Shown: in pieces, positions 1-8,192 of the stretch
How the letters are laid out: every line of letters begins with the position of its first letter
How positions within the stretch are numbered: the first letter of the stretch is position 1
Source: Symbiodinium natans
Lineage: Eukaryota > Sar > Dinophyceae > Suessiales > Symbiodiniaceae
Direction of reading: 5' to 3'
Assembly: GCA_905221605.1 (NCBI GenBank)
Contig: CAJNDS010002824.1
Location: 72,501 to 95,000 of the forward strand
Length of the DNA: 22,500 nucleotides
Position numbers and translations under genes: made by a program
Notes under the pieces: model-generated
Seen by the model: the letters and a program-made list of their open reading frames with translations, nothing else
The model's database searches: none
Told to the model about the DNA's origin: nothing

Positions 1-121
1 GGGGCTTGGAGGCTTCTTTCAGCCCCCAGCTACACCCTGCAGCCTAAACCCTAAACCATAAACTGCAAACACAGCAACCTGAAACGCTAAACCAAAACCG
101 CCTGGCTATGGGTCCTCGTGC

Positions 122-178
122 CCAAGCCTTGGTGGCGGCCTCCACCGCCAGCACTGCCTCCTTTGGCGTCAGCTTGGC
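122..178 (-). CDS. Aldehyde dehydrogenase (GAPN-like), internal exon
   Basis: A 57-nt, 19-codon exon in phase 0 reading AKLTPKEAVLAVEAATKAW. This is the helix seen near the N-terminus of aldehyde dehydrogenases, including non-phosphorylating glyceraldehyde-3-phosphate dehydrogenase, where it follows the first beta strands and leads to a WP segment. It joins in frame to the exon at 389-534, giving IGRQ-AKLTPKEAV. The acceptor is CGCCAG|GCC and the donor TGG|GCACGA (GC type). CAGGCC occurs at both ends of the upstream intron. A longer version starting at 193 is also open, so the 5' edge is not certain. The catalytic Cys and Glu domains would lie outside the window at lower coordinates. Confidence 0.6.
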
Positions 179-388
179 CTGGCGGTACTCGCGCTCTTGG
201 GGTTTTGGGACTTAGGGTGTTTGGGGGTTGGGCCGAGGGCCACACATGCGGCCAGCCAAGGAATTGCTGCATGTGTAGCTATGGGTCTGGTAAAATGTAC
301 CTCAATGTCGGTTATCAACTATATAAGTACGTACTTGTGCCCTAATTGCTTGTAACCCTTCTTTCAAGCAAAAGCACATCGGGCCGGC

Positions 389-534
389 CTGTCGGCCAAT
401 AAGGATCTGCTTGCCGGTTTCCGTGCAGTACACCGGCGACAGGACGTCTGTGCACGCCCCCTGCCACTCCTTCACCTCGCCCCCGATCAAGGTCTTGGCG
501 CCATCTACGTAGGGCTTCCTTTTGAAGATGTCGC
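389..534 (-). CDS. Aldehyde dehydrogenase (GAPN-like), N-terminal exon
   Basis: A 146-nt exon (2 nt plus 48 codons) with motifs KRKPYVDGAKTLIGGEVKEW and VLSPVYCTETGKQILIGRQ. The pattern YVDG, then W(x)G, then V(x)SP, then a turn and IG, is the N-terminal strand arrangement of the aldehyde dehydrogenase superfamily. Spacing to the next exon resembles algal and plant GAPN-type enzymes, which oxidise glyceraldehyde-3-phosphate with NADP+. The acceptor is GCTTCCAG|GCG and the donor CGACAG|GCCGGC. The family call rests on motif recognition; the substrate is not shown because the active site lies outside the window. The frame continues into intron for about 26 residues if unspliced, so the donor position is inferred from homology. 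Confidence 0.65.
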
Positions 535-793
535 CTGGAAGCGCACACGAGCCCAACTCACCGTGAAACCCAAAAAAAGCCTATGAAGCAGTAGATGAGC
601 CCTCAATGTACCCAGACCATCCCCTAAACCCTAAAACCCTAAAATCCCAAGACCCCTGGAACCCAGAACCCTAGAATCCGAAACGCAAAACCCTAAAACG
701 AAAAAAACTAAACCCTAAACCCAAGAACCCCTAAACCCTAAAAAAACCTAAACCCTAAACCCAGGAACCCCTAAACCCTAAAAACTGGAAGGC

Positions 794-1021
794 CCAAAGA
801 TGTCGTCGACGCAGACGTGCTCCTATTTGGGATGTTCTCCCTGATACTAACGGTCCTTCATTAATAATAGGGATTACAAGAGGGGGTACTATAATCCCTA
901 TTAAGGACTGTTGACCCTAAACCCTAGACCTGAAACCCTAAACCCTAGGATAAGGGGGAACCTCCCAAGCTCACGTCATCAACGCTCAGGTGCCAGCATG
1001 TCCCCACCCAAATCGCGGGCT
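794..1021 (-). CDS. Possible 5' exons of the aldehyde dehydrogenase gene
   Basis: Two small islands upstream of the aldehyde dehydrogenase exon have usable splice signals. At 975-1021 the acceptor is CCCAG|AG, the donor GATGAC|GTGAGC, and the one open frame contains WVGTCWHLSVDD. At 794-822 the acceptor is AATAG|GAG and the sequence carries GACATCTT, which recurs at the start of the 389-534 exon. Two splices keep the frame: a donor at GTCT|GCGTC giving EHVC-DIFKRKP, or TTTGG|GC giving a Ser/Thr-rich leader. These could encode an N-terminal extension or targeting peptide. No initiator ATG could be placed, and the islands may be untranslated. Confidence 0.25.
815..918. mobile_element. MITE-like palindromic element, family 3
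   Basis: AT-richer than its surroundings. It contains an imperfect inverted repeat: AATAGGGATTA near 866-876 against TAATCCCTATT near 892-902, extended by TCCTT and AAGGA. The opening GGGATGTTCTCCCTGATACTAAC resembles 10930-10955 (GGGATGCTCCCCCTTATACTAAC). It overlaps the start of the exon candidate at 794-822. Confidence 0.4.
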
Positions 1022-1092
1022 CTGGGAATTGAGTGTTTAGGCTTCAGGGTTTAGGGTTTAGGGTTTAGGGTTTAGTGTTTAGGGCGCGGCTC

Positions 1093-1240
1093 GAACATCT
1101 CCCAACCAAATTTTTGCAGTTACGCCGCATGGGTCTGGGATGTGTGACGTACCATTTTCGGGCGGGCAGCCGCCCACGCCATAGTGTAAGTGTAATGCGA
1201 CCACAACTGCGCGTCACAACGAGATTCCGAGAATTTGAAC
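1093..1240 (-). other. Non-repetitive island, possible exon on either strand
   Basis: About 140 bp without telomere-like repeat. On the minus strand a frame containing YGVGGCPPENGTSHIPDPCG is open between an acceptor GCGCAG and a donor AATG|GTACGT. On the plus strand TTTTTGCAG ... CATAGT|GTAAGTG also has good splice signals with one open frame. The minus reading fits the direction of all assembled neighbours, but the sequence alone does not decide. Confidence 0.25.
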
Positions 1241-1569
1241 CCTGAACCTAACCCTTCCCAAGCCCTGCTGAACCCCTAAACCCAAGATCTAAACCCTAAT
1301 AACTAAAGCCTAAACCCTAAAATCCCAAGCCCCCGGATCCCCTGAAGTCCCAAGCCCTGAGCCTAAAGGGGATCGTAAGGGAGCCACGACTGGAACCCCC
1401 AGGACCATTCCCGCTATAAAACCCATGGGTTCCCTGGAACCCAAACCCCCCAACTGAAGTCCTAAAACCCAGCGCCTGAAGCCTGAAGCCTAAATCCCAA
1501 ACCCTAAACCTAAACCCGAAACCCTAAACCCTAAACCTCAAACCCCAAGCCAAATCCCCCTGTAACAAA

Positions 1570-1640
1570 AGCGTATGTCAACATCGCCCACAAGCCGCTG
1601 CTCTCCGACACCTCCGGCTTGTCAATCCTTGGTAGCCCCA
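1570..1640 (-). other. Non-repetitive island, possible exon
   Basis: Minus strand, acceptor CTACCAAG, then a frame containing RIDKPEVSESSGLWAMLTYA and a possible GTTACA donor. The plus strand is also open (AYVNIAHKPLLSDTSGL) with a GTAGCC donor. The minus reading vaguely recalls the region before the first transmembrane block of ABC transporters, but that is too weak for a name. It lies between the aldehyde dehydrogenase exons and the 3' end of the next gene, so it could also be a 5' exon of the former. Confidence 0.22.
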
Positions 1641-1744
1641 GTAACCATGTCAGAGCAAGGGTTTAGGGTCTAGGGTTTAGGGATTGGGGTTTCGGGTGTA
1701 GGGTTTAGGGTTGAGGGCCTTTTAAAAGGATTCCGAAACCCAAA

Positions 1745-1910
1745 ATGGAGCAAAAAAAGACCCAAACACAAAAAGAGTACCAGCGGGCTCCCGAGAATCT
1801 GAGGCATTGCCATCAAACGCAAGCGCGCGAGGCCCAAGGCTGGGGCTCAACAAAACCACGAGCTACCCAAGCTTCGAGTCCGAGCCACCACCGACATGGG
1901 CAAGCAGGGG
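1745..1910. other. Low-repeat block with open frames on both strands
   Basis: No clear gene. The plus strand offers a Lys/Arg-rich frame (IAIKRKRARPKAGAQQNHEL, then LPKLRVRATTDMGKQ) after an AG at about 1801. The minus strand offers an ATG near 1817 followed by a hydrophobic run (MAMPQILGSPLVLFLCLG) that would look like a signal peptide. The two are mutually exclusive and neither has a partner exon that I could join in phase. The following 1915-2050 is G-rich low-complexity sequence. Confidence 0.2.
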
Positions 1911-2119
1911 GCTTGGGTTTATGGATTGGGGTATATGTGTTTATTGTGTTTTTTCTTGGCGGGGGGGAGGGGGTGAGGGGGGGTATTATGGAGTTTAGGA
2001 GTTCAAGGTTTTTGTTTTTGTTGAGGGCGGGGGGGGGTAGAGGGCCTGGGGTTATATCCCCCCAAACTCTCAAACTCACGGTTTGGAAGTTCAGGGGCAT
2101 AGGTGAAAAGAAGCCTATT

Positions 2120-5100
2120 CTAGGTACACAGCTGTTCATAACTCGAAACCGGAAACACTTCCGCAAGCAAAGCAAGAGTCCAGGGCTTTGGGGCGCACCT
2201 AAACCCTAAACCCGAATTAAACCCTAAACCCTAAACCCTACACCCTACACCCTAAACCCTAAACCCTAAACCCTAAACCCCAAACCCTAAACCCTAAACC
2301 CTAACCCTAAACCCTAAACCCTGCACACTAAACCCTGAATCCTAAACCCTAAACCCTAAACCCTAAACCCTAAACCCTAAACCGAGACAAGTCCAGGGCT
2401 TTGGGGCGCCTCCCCGGGTTTCGCGCCCGTGGCTGCGTCCAGGCCTGCACTTGGCGCTAGGCACCAGGGGTATGGAGCAAACCCCTATAAACCCTAAACC
2501 CTAAACCCTAAACCCTGAGTTTTGTCCAAAGGTTGCACTTTATAGGTGTGCTTGTAGGCCGGTGCTTCGCACCTCTAAACCCTAAAGCCGCCCTTAAAAG
2601 GGCACCCCATATATGTATATCCCTTATAAGGGCCCTTACATCCGAACCCTTTAAAGGAGGTTAGGGACCACATTATGGGCCCATGAAACTATCCTAAAAG
2701 ATAAAAAGCCCCCTAAATCCCCTAAGTCCTCTAAGTCCGCCTCAGTCCCCTTTGTCCCATAAGTCCACTACACCCCAAACCCTAAGTCCACTAAACCCTA
2801 AACCCTAAGTCCACTAAACCCTAAACCCTAACCTCTAAAACCTAAACCCTACAACCTAAACCCTAAACTCAAACTTAGACTCGCAGACGGGCTGCAAAGC
2901 CGGCACTTAGGGCCAAAGCCTCGCTGGAACTTCAGCACCAGCGTCTTGTAGGCCTTTGGCTGGCGCCCGCGGACTAGGGTTTCTAGGGTTTAGGGGGTTG
3001 GGTGTTTATGGGTTTAGGGTTTGGAGGTTTTATAGAATCCGTATGTTCATGTGGGTTTTTTGGGCCCCAAAAACGCTACATACAGTCCCTAAACCCTCAG
3101 CAATAAACCCTAAGCACTACGCCCTACACCCCAAACCCCAAACCCCAAACCCTGAACCCCAAACCCTAATCCCTGAACCCTAAACCCTAAACCCCAAACC
3201 CTAAACCCTAAACCCTACAAATCAGTCCAAGGAGCCCCCGAGTGGACACCCTGCACCTTCTGCCGAAGCTCGCCGAGCACCTGCGCCCGCATCTTGAGGT
3301 GAAGGGTTTAGGGTTTAGGGTTTAGGGTTCAGGGTTCAGGGTTCAGGGTTCAGGGTTTAGGGTTTGGGGTTTGGGGTTTGGGGTTTGGGGTTTGGGGTTT
3401 GGGGTTTGGGGTTTGGGGTTTGGGGTTTGGGGTTTAGGGTTTAGGGTTTAGGGGGATTCCATGGAAACTTCATAGGGTTTCAGCCCTAAACCCGAAGCCG
3501 CGAGGCCTGAAGCAGCTCCTTGCACTCAGCTGGGTCAACGGTGCGCTCCGCGTCCTTGAGTGTCTTGGAGGTCTGGTGTCTGAGGGCCCTAAAACCCGAA
3601 ACCCCTAAACCCTATCTAGGGTTTGTAGGGGGCTTCTAATCCCTAAACCCTAAACCTGAGCCCTGAAGCCTGCAGCCTGAACCCTAAACCATACACCCCA
3701 AACCCTAAACTCCAGGGCCTGAGGGTTCGTAGGGCTCGCAGGGCTTGTAAGGTAAACCCTGGATCCCAAAGTACCAACCCTCAACCCTAAATCCCTAACT
3801 CCTAAACCCTAAACCCTAAACCCTAGTTGGAACCCACCGATTTTGAGGGGCTTTCGTGGGTTCGGGCTCCGGGGCTTCTAGAATCTGAGGTGTCCCTGAA
3901 CCCCCTAGAGTTCCAGACGGCCCAATACACTCAACTACGGAATATACATTCTCGTCCTTAGGGCTTGCGGCCTAGCTCTTAAAACTTAGGGTTAATCGGA
4001 ATTAGGACCCTCTCAGAAGTTATGGTATTCTTTGCGTGAGGGGCCTGGGATCTCGAGTCCCTGGCCTTGTCCTTCGTGAAGTGGAATTCGAGCTTCCGTG
4101 CTAAGAAGCTCGCCACGTCCTGGTTGAGCAAATTACGGGCTGCTACTTGTTTTTTTTTTTGGGAGGGGGGGGGGGGGGGGGGAGGGGGGAGGGGGGGGAG
4201 GGGGGGGGGAGGGGGGGGGGGGGGGGGGGGGGGAGGGGGGGGAGGGGGGCGGAGCGTTGGAGTTGGGAAGGTTTACAAGGTTCACTAGGATGGCTTGTGA
4301 AGTTCATCAGGTTTATAACGTTTATAAGGTTTCTCAAGTTTATAAGGTTTATACGGTGTACAAGGTTTAGCTGACTCTACGGCCCCTCTCTTGGAGTCTC
4401 TGTGGCAGATGTTTTTGTGCTAGATTTGTGCGCTGCGGGCTTCGGTGAGGGTGTAGGGTTTGTGTAAGAACGCTCCTTCAGGCGCACACACACACACACA
4501 CATGACAATGTGTAGGACCGTGTGAAAAAGCAAGCGCACTGTGGGAAACCTCTGCCGCTTGAGGCAGTTTACTGAGCGTTCTTTGAAGGGGAAAAAACAC
4601 GTATGCCTGCTGGTTTCCTTTTTTATCGCGCAGAGAGGGTCCGAAGACATCTGCAGTTGCACACGAGTCGAGCTGTTGGAAGGTCTTCGGCCAGACTGCC
4701 AGAAGACTAAGATAGGGACCTGAATAAGTAGAATAAGGTTTTAGGGGTTTTTATAGTATAGTGATAAAGGGGCCCTAAGGGAATACTATGAGGAATTATT
4801 CCGACCCCTATATGAGGGTGCCAGCACGTGGATCCTCCTTGCATCCGCGTGCCAGCAGAGTGCCCAGTGAGAGCGCCCATACTTGGGAACCCTCACGGTC
4901 TTGGCACCTTTGTGTACCTTGGTCTGGGGGCGTGGGGGCCCACCTGAAGGCTCGTGGGTAGCTATGAGGCGGGCTAAGCAAGATTTATCCACACACACAC
5001 ACACACCGCACCGTAATTGGGCCTACATAAGGTTTCGGGTTTAGGGTTTAGGCTTTAGGGTTTAAAATTTTGGGTTTCGGGTTTAGGGTGCAAAGACAAA

Positions 5101-6402
5101 GCATGACAAAGCTAACCTACCGATAATCCACGGAAGGCCGACATCTCTCAATATTTGTGTCTAGAAACCCTAAACCCTAAACCCTAAACCCTAAACCCCA
5201 AACCCCAAACCCCAAACCCCCCTATTTTCGTAAACCGCCCCCACTTCTCCCGCCCGACCTCGAGCGAGGCCCCGCTGCCCTGCTCGCCCGGGTCCTCATC
5301 GCCGGCTCCAGGCCTCGTTTTGGGCGTTCGGTTTAAGGGGTTTAAGGGGTTTAGGGTTTAGGGTTTAGGGTTTAGGGTTTAGGGTTTAGGGTTTAGGGGT
5401 TAGGGGTTAGGGGTTTAGGGTTTAGGGTTTAGGGGTTTAGGGTTTAGGGTTTAGGATGTAGGGCTTCTTATTTAGGGGTTTTAGGGGTTTAGGGGCTTAG
5501 GGGTTTAGGGGTTTAGGGGTTTAGGGGTTTTAGGGGTTTAAGGGGTTTAAGGGGTTTAGGGGTTTAGGGGGTTTAAGGGGTTTAAGGGGTTTAAGGGGTT
5601 TAGGGGTTTTAGGGGTACAGGGCTTCCCTGCTCGAGGCTTTGGGGTTTGGGGTTCGGTTTAGGGTCTCGGGGTCTGAGGGTTTAGGGACTTAAGGGTGTG
5701 GCGTTTAGGGTTTAGGGTCTAGGGTCTAGGGTCTAGGGTTTAGGGTTTAGGGTTTAGGGTTTAGGGTTTAGGGTTTACGGTTTAGGGTTTAAAAGTTTGG
5801 GGTTTGGGGTTTGGGGTTTGGGGTTTAGGGTTTAGGGTTTAGGGTCTAGGGTTTGCGGACTTAAGGGTTGATCTGTGGGGGCTCCCAACCCCTACACCGC
5901 CTAAACTCCTACGGCCCTTAAGTTCCTTAAGGCCCTCAACCCTCTGAAAACCTCCAGGGCCCTAAGAGCCTCAACCCGAAACCCTAAACGGCAGCCCGCT
6001 GAAACCCCTAAAAGCCCTAAAGCCACTGCAACCCCTCAAGCCCGTAAAGCCCCTGAGACCCCCTTAAACCCCTAGAAGCCCTAAACCCCTAGGCTCCCTA
6101 GGAACCCTCAGCCCTAAACCCTAAACCCTAAACCCTAAACCCTAAACCCTAAACCCTAAACCCTAAACTCCAATCCAAGCCCGAAGGCCTCCTTAAACTC
6201 CCCAAGAACCTTGAGCCCTAAACCCCAACCCCTGAACCCGAAATCCTGAACCCCAATCCAAACCCCAAGGCCTCAATCAACACCGCAAGAATCCTCAGCC
6301 CTAACCCCCAAACCCCAAGCCCTGAACCCTAAACCGAACCCGAAAGACCCCTACGTCATGAGGGGCTGACTTCGGCTTTCGCTTCTTGAGCGCTTTCGGC
6401 AT
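2120..6402 (-). CDS. Eleven-exon gene, unknown basic protein (~223 aa)
   Basis: Product not recognised. Exons in transcript order: 6402-6355, 5294-5259, 5160-5121, 4943-4857, 4695-4618, 4142-4055, 3579-3507, 3292-3236, 2959-2907, 2444-about 2400, 2185-2120. It starts at CCGCCATGCC (MPKALKKRKPKSAPHD, a lysine-rich start) and ends SYEQLCT then TAG. Phases agree at every junction except the last, where a 20-bp direct repeat makes the join ambiguous. Motifs in order: TQILRDVGLPWI, VPKYGRSHWALFWPKTFQQL, NLLNQDVASFLARKLEFHF, TLKDAERTVDPAECKELLQ, MRAQVLGELRQKVQ, KAYKTLVLKFQRGFG. The middle and C-terminal parts look helical and charged. There is no signal peptide or membrane segment. Donors used are GT (exons 1, 2, 3, 9), GC (4, 7, 8) and GA (5, 6). 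The exons with distinctive composition (4 to 9) are much surer than exons 1 and 2. The exon-intron model is inferred throughout; no homologue is claimed. Confidence 0.55.
2177..2409. repeat. 20-bp perfect direct repeat flanking an intron
   Basis: AGTCCAGGGCTTTGGGGCGC occurs at 2177-2196 and again at 2390-2409, bracketing the last intron of the eleven-exon gene. The sequence between (about 2199-2383) is nearly pure CCCTAAA repeat. The two copies sit exactly at the exon edges, like a target-site duplication. Confidence 0.85.
2199..2383. repeat. Interstitial telomere-like array (CCCTAAA)n
   Basis: About 180 bp of CCCTAAA with a few variants (CCCTACA, CCCCAAA, CCCTGCA). It forms nearly the whole last intron of the eleven-exon gene. 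Confidence 0.95.
2589..2702. mobile_element. MITE-like element, family 1, copy B
   Basis: The right half (2629-2702) aligns to 19883-19950: both have AAGGGCCC(K)TACATC, GAACCC, AGGAGGTWAGGGACCA, and an ATGAAACTA-type end. The left half is palindromic AT-rich sequence (CCCATATATGTATATCCCTTATAAGGG). The terminal sequence matches the inverted end of copy C at 11709. Confidence 0.6.
2703..2880. repeat. Degenerate CCCTAAA/CCCTAAGTCCACTAAA repeat
   Basis: Decayed telomere-like units mixed with a CCTAAGTCCNCTAAA variant. No gene seen. Confidence 0.75.
3301..3455. repeat. Telomere-like array, TTTAGGG, TTCAGGG and TTTGGGG blocks
   Basis: Homogeneous blocks follow one another: TTTAGGG, then TTCAGGG (four units), then about ten TTTGGGG, then TTTAGGG. 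Block-wise variants show local amplification after mutation. The array fills most of a 214-nt intron of the eleven-exon gene. Confidence 0.95.
3590..4040. other. Intron with degenerate telomere-like repeat
   Basis: Intron of the eleven-exon gene, 3580-4054. It holds decayed CCCTAAA tracts (3601-3830) and unique GC-mixed sequence (3835-3950). I see no additional exon. Confidence 0.5.
4151..4256 (+). repeat. Poly-G/GGGGGA tract of about 95 bp
   Basis: A T10 run followed by about 95 nt of G broken only by single A residues. On the coding (minus) strand it is a C-rich pyrimidine tract about 10 nt upstream of the 4142 splice acceptor. It could act as an extreme polypyrimidine tract and could form G-quadruplex, i-motif or triplex structure. 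The long Gly- or Pro-rich frames across it are artefacts. Confidence 0.95.
4485..4503. repeat. CA dinucleotide microsatellite
   Basis: Nine CA units. A second short CA run lies at 4990-5006. Both are intronic to the eleven-exon gene. Confidence 0.9.
4715..4803. mobile_element. MITE-like element, family 2, copy A
   Basis: Aligns over about 90 bp with 14078-14174: CCTGAAT, TAGAATRGGTTT, GGGGTTWYTA, GTATA, AAAGGG, CCATAAGGGAATA-type core, and TTCCGACC at the end. AT-rich with a short internal inverted repeat (ATAGTAT / ATACTAT). Confidence 0.5.
5166..5220. repeat. CCCTAAA/CCCCAAA array inside a 98-nt intron
   Basis: Fills more than half of the shortest inferred intron (5161-5258) of the eleven-exon gene. 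Confidence 0.9.
5330..5870. repeat. Large telomere-like array, TTTAGGG, TTTAGGGG, TTTAAGGGG
   Basis: More than 500 bp, with homogeneous sub-blocks of TTTAGGG (5355-5395 and 5740-5790), TTTAGGGG and TTTAAGGGG (5470-5600), TCTAGGG (5715-5738) and TTTGGGG. It lies inside the 1060-nt first intron of the eleven-exon gene. Confidence 0.95.
5880..6345. repeat. Degenerate C-rich telomere-like sequence
   Basis: Opposite orientation to the preceding array, with one perfect CCCTAAA run (about 6113-6172) and otherwise decayed units such as CCCTAAAGCC. No exon seen. The switch of strand at about 5880 creates a very large potential inverted repeat with 5330-5870. Confidence 0.8.
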
Positions 6403-6524
6403 GGCGGGAGGAGGGATGGGAAGTTTGAAGGGATTAGGGTTTAAGGTTTAGGGGTTTCCGGGTCTAAGGGCCCAGGGGTTTAGAGGACTAGGGGTCTGGG
6501 GATTCAGTGCTTGCGCATATAGGG

Positions 6525-6595
6525 TTCTGCTGCAGCCGATGCGTTGCTTTGATGGGTAAGAAGTGCCTGAACCTCAACAAGTACACCTAAAAAAC
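6525..6595. other. Island between two genes, possible plus-strand exon
   Basis: On the plus strand TTCTGCTGCAG is followed by a frame RCVALMGKKCLNLNKYT then TAA. The minus strand is open too. It sits in the 287-bp gap between the start of the eleven-exon gene (6402) and the stop of the next minus-strand gene (6689), where a promoter, 3' UTR or 5' UTR is expected. Not counted as a gene. Confidence 0.2.
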
Positions 6596-6688
6596 CCTCA
6601 TCTTATTGTCGGGCTTGGGGTCTTTTAGGGTTGAGGTTTAGGGTTTAGGGTTGCAGGAGGCAGGAGGCTTGCTTGGCGTCTTTGGAAT

Positions 6689-6959
6689 CTAGGCGAAGAA
6701 CTTCGATGGCACCTTTGCGACGTCAACGGTCGAGGCTATCTGGGCTTGGGGGTGTCGGGTTCAAGCCCTAAACCCTAAACCCTAAACCCGAAAAGTTTTT
6801 ACGGTGTAGGGCTTGAGAGTCAGGGGGTCAGGGCTTCGGTTAGGTTGAGTGATGTCTGAATGCTTCAGGGACTGTCAGGCAGTCGCCAACGATCCTTGAA
6901 CCAGTTTTTTCGGAGCCGATGCTGCCAACTACCCACAGCCGCAGCATGAAATCCTCGAC
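6689..6959 (-). CDS. 3' end of an unknown gene (two last exons)
   Basis: Exon 6959-6873 (87 nt, 29 codons) follows AGTTTCAG and contains VEDFMLRLWVVGSIGSEKTG; donor ACA|GTCCCT. The terminal exon 6739-6689 follows CCCAG and reads IASTVDVAKVPSKFFA then TAG. Both are phase 0, so they join as GDCLT-IASTV. No family recognised. The 5' exons should lie between 7000 and 8190; one candidate start is the small frame at 7119-7232. The antisense strand of the terminal exon is also open, so the strand rests on the stop codon, the phase match and the direction of the neighbours. Confidence 0.42.
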
Positions 6960-7118
6960 CTGAAACTCTGACCTTAACCCTAAACCCTAAACCCTCAAAC
7001 CCCGGAGCCCTTAAAACCCTGAAGCCTAAAGCAGGAGGAAGGCCCTCAAGCCCCCCACGCGGCGCCAAGTGACACTTTAGTCCCTACCGAACGCTGAAAC
7101 GCCCCGACCCTGCTAAAA

Positions 7119-7232
7119 TTAAACAGATTCCGACTGCAACCTCCAGTACGTAGGCTGTAAAAGATTATCGCAGAATATGGTAGAGGATTGCATGTCATCG
7201 TATGTCACAGAATGTTCGAGCGTATAGTACAT
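7119..7232 (-). CDS. Small ORF, possible first exon
   Basis: A 37-codon ATG-to-TAA frame beginning MYYTLEHSVTYDDM and containing NLLQPTYWRLQSESV, in AT-richer non-repetitive DNA. An internal GTACTG donor could make it the first exon of the gene ending at 6689. The plus strand also has a frame through 7188-7360 (FDIVGEEGLSIPGQG). No homologue recognised. Confidence 0.2.
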   Translation of the reverse strand: MYYTLEHSVTYDDMQSSTIFCDNLLQPTYWRLQSESV

Positions 7233-7559
7233 GGGGGAATATTTGATATCGTGGGGGAGGAGGGTCTGTCAATACCAGGGCAGGGGATTACTTGCTCCCA
7301 CAGGCACCAAAGCTCAGGGGAAGTAAAGATTGACCTTCGGGGTGAGATTGAGTGGCTACACACCCTACACCCGAAACCCAAACCCCCAAACTCTAAACCC
7401 CAAACCCTCAGCCCCAACCCCGAACCCCAAGCCCCAACACCCCCAACCCTGGGTCTTAACAAGACCAAACAAACCCGAAACCCTGAACCCTAAACCCTGA
7501 ACCCTAAAACCCGAAACCCTGAGCCCTAAACCAATACCCCCTAAAGCCTGAACCCAAGG

Positions 7560-7615
7560 AGGCTTGTGCGGGGCGCGACTGGGAGGACACCGTGGCAGCT
7601 TTGGGATTAAGGGTT
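7560..7615. other. Short GC-rich island, possible exon
   Basis: The plus strand reads KEACAGRDWEDTVAALGL after CCCAAG. The minus strand reads ATVSSQSRPAQAS after CCCAAAG. The composition suggests an exon but the strand is undecided. Confidence 0.25.
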
Positions 7616-7681
7616 ACCCTGAGAAGTGGGTTTAGGGTCTAGGGTTTAGGGTTTCAGGTTTAGGGTTTAGAGGATAGGGTA

Positions 7682-7885
7682 CCTACATACATACATACAT
7701 ACATACATACATACATACATACATACATACATACATACAGACATGCATACATACATACATACCTACATACCTACATACATACCTACATACCTACATACCT
7801 GCATACCTACATACCTACATACCTACATACCTACATACCTACATGCATACATGCACGCATGCACGCATGCATACATACATACACA
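7682..7885. repeat. CATA microsatellite with CATACCTA variants
   Basis: About 200 bp of tetranucleotide CATA. Its middle has become an eight-base CATACCTA unit and its end CATGCACG. The sequence after it (7886-7960) is AT-rich with no feature recognised. Confidence 0.95.
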
Positions 7886-8192
7886 TATTGTATACTATAT
7901 ACAACCATAAACAATGATATAGGCATTATACATTCTACTTATATACTAATCCATTATCTACTAGGGCTTGGGGTTTCATCAGGGGTAGATGAGGATTTCA
8001 GAGGGCTTTCGGGATGAAGCGGTGAGGAGGGGGGAGGGGTTGCGTGTTGACGAGTCTCAGGGCAAGACAGGGTGTAGGGCTTGGAGTTTAGGGAGTTTAG
8101 GATTTAGGGGGTCTAGGGCCTGGGGTTTAGGGCTTAGGGTTTAGGGTTTAGGGCTTCGGGCTTAGGGTTTAGGGTCACACGAAGAAGTGGGT

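Noticed and set aside
1728-1750. Relic of the dinoflagellate spliced leader
   Set aside because: The minus strand shows CCATTTTGG, part of the leader, but the flanking GCTCAAG and CCGTAG are absent. Nine bases in this composition can occur by chance.
1745-2209. 154-codon plus-strand ORF and 120-codon minus-strand ORF
   Set aside because: Both run through low-complexity and intronic sequence with no domain. The minus frame crosses the terminal exon of the eleven-exon gene in a competing frame.
4067-4374. Long Gly-rich (plus) and Pro-rich (minus) open frames
   Set aside because: They are translations of the poly-G tract. Codons are only GGN/CCN and the frames end with the tract.
7188-7493. 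101-codon plus-strand ORF
   Set aside because: The second half is translated telomere-like repeat. The first half has no partner exon, and GLSIPGQG, also seen near 17540, is too short to mean homology.
7682-7885. CRISPR-like regular repeats in the CATA region and in the telomere-like arrays
   Set aside because: Units are 4 to 9 bp and contiguous, without unique spacers.
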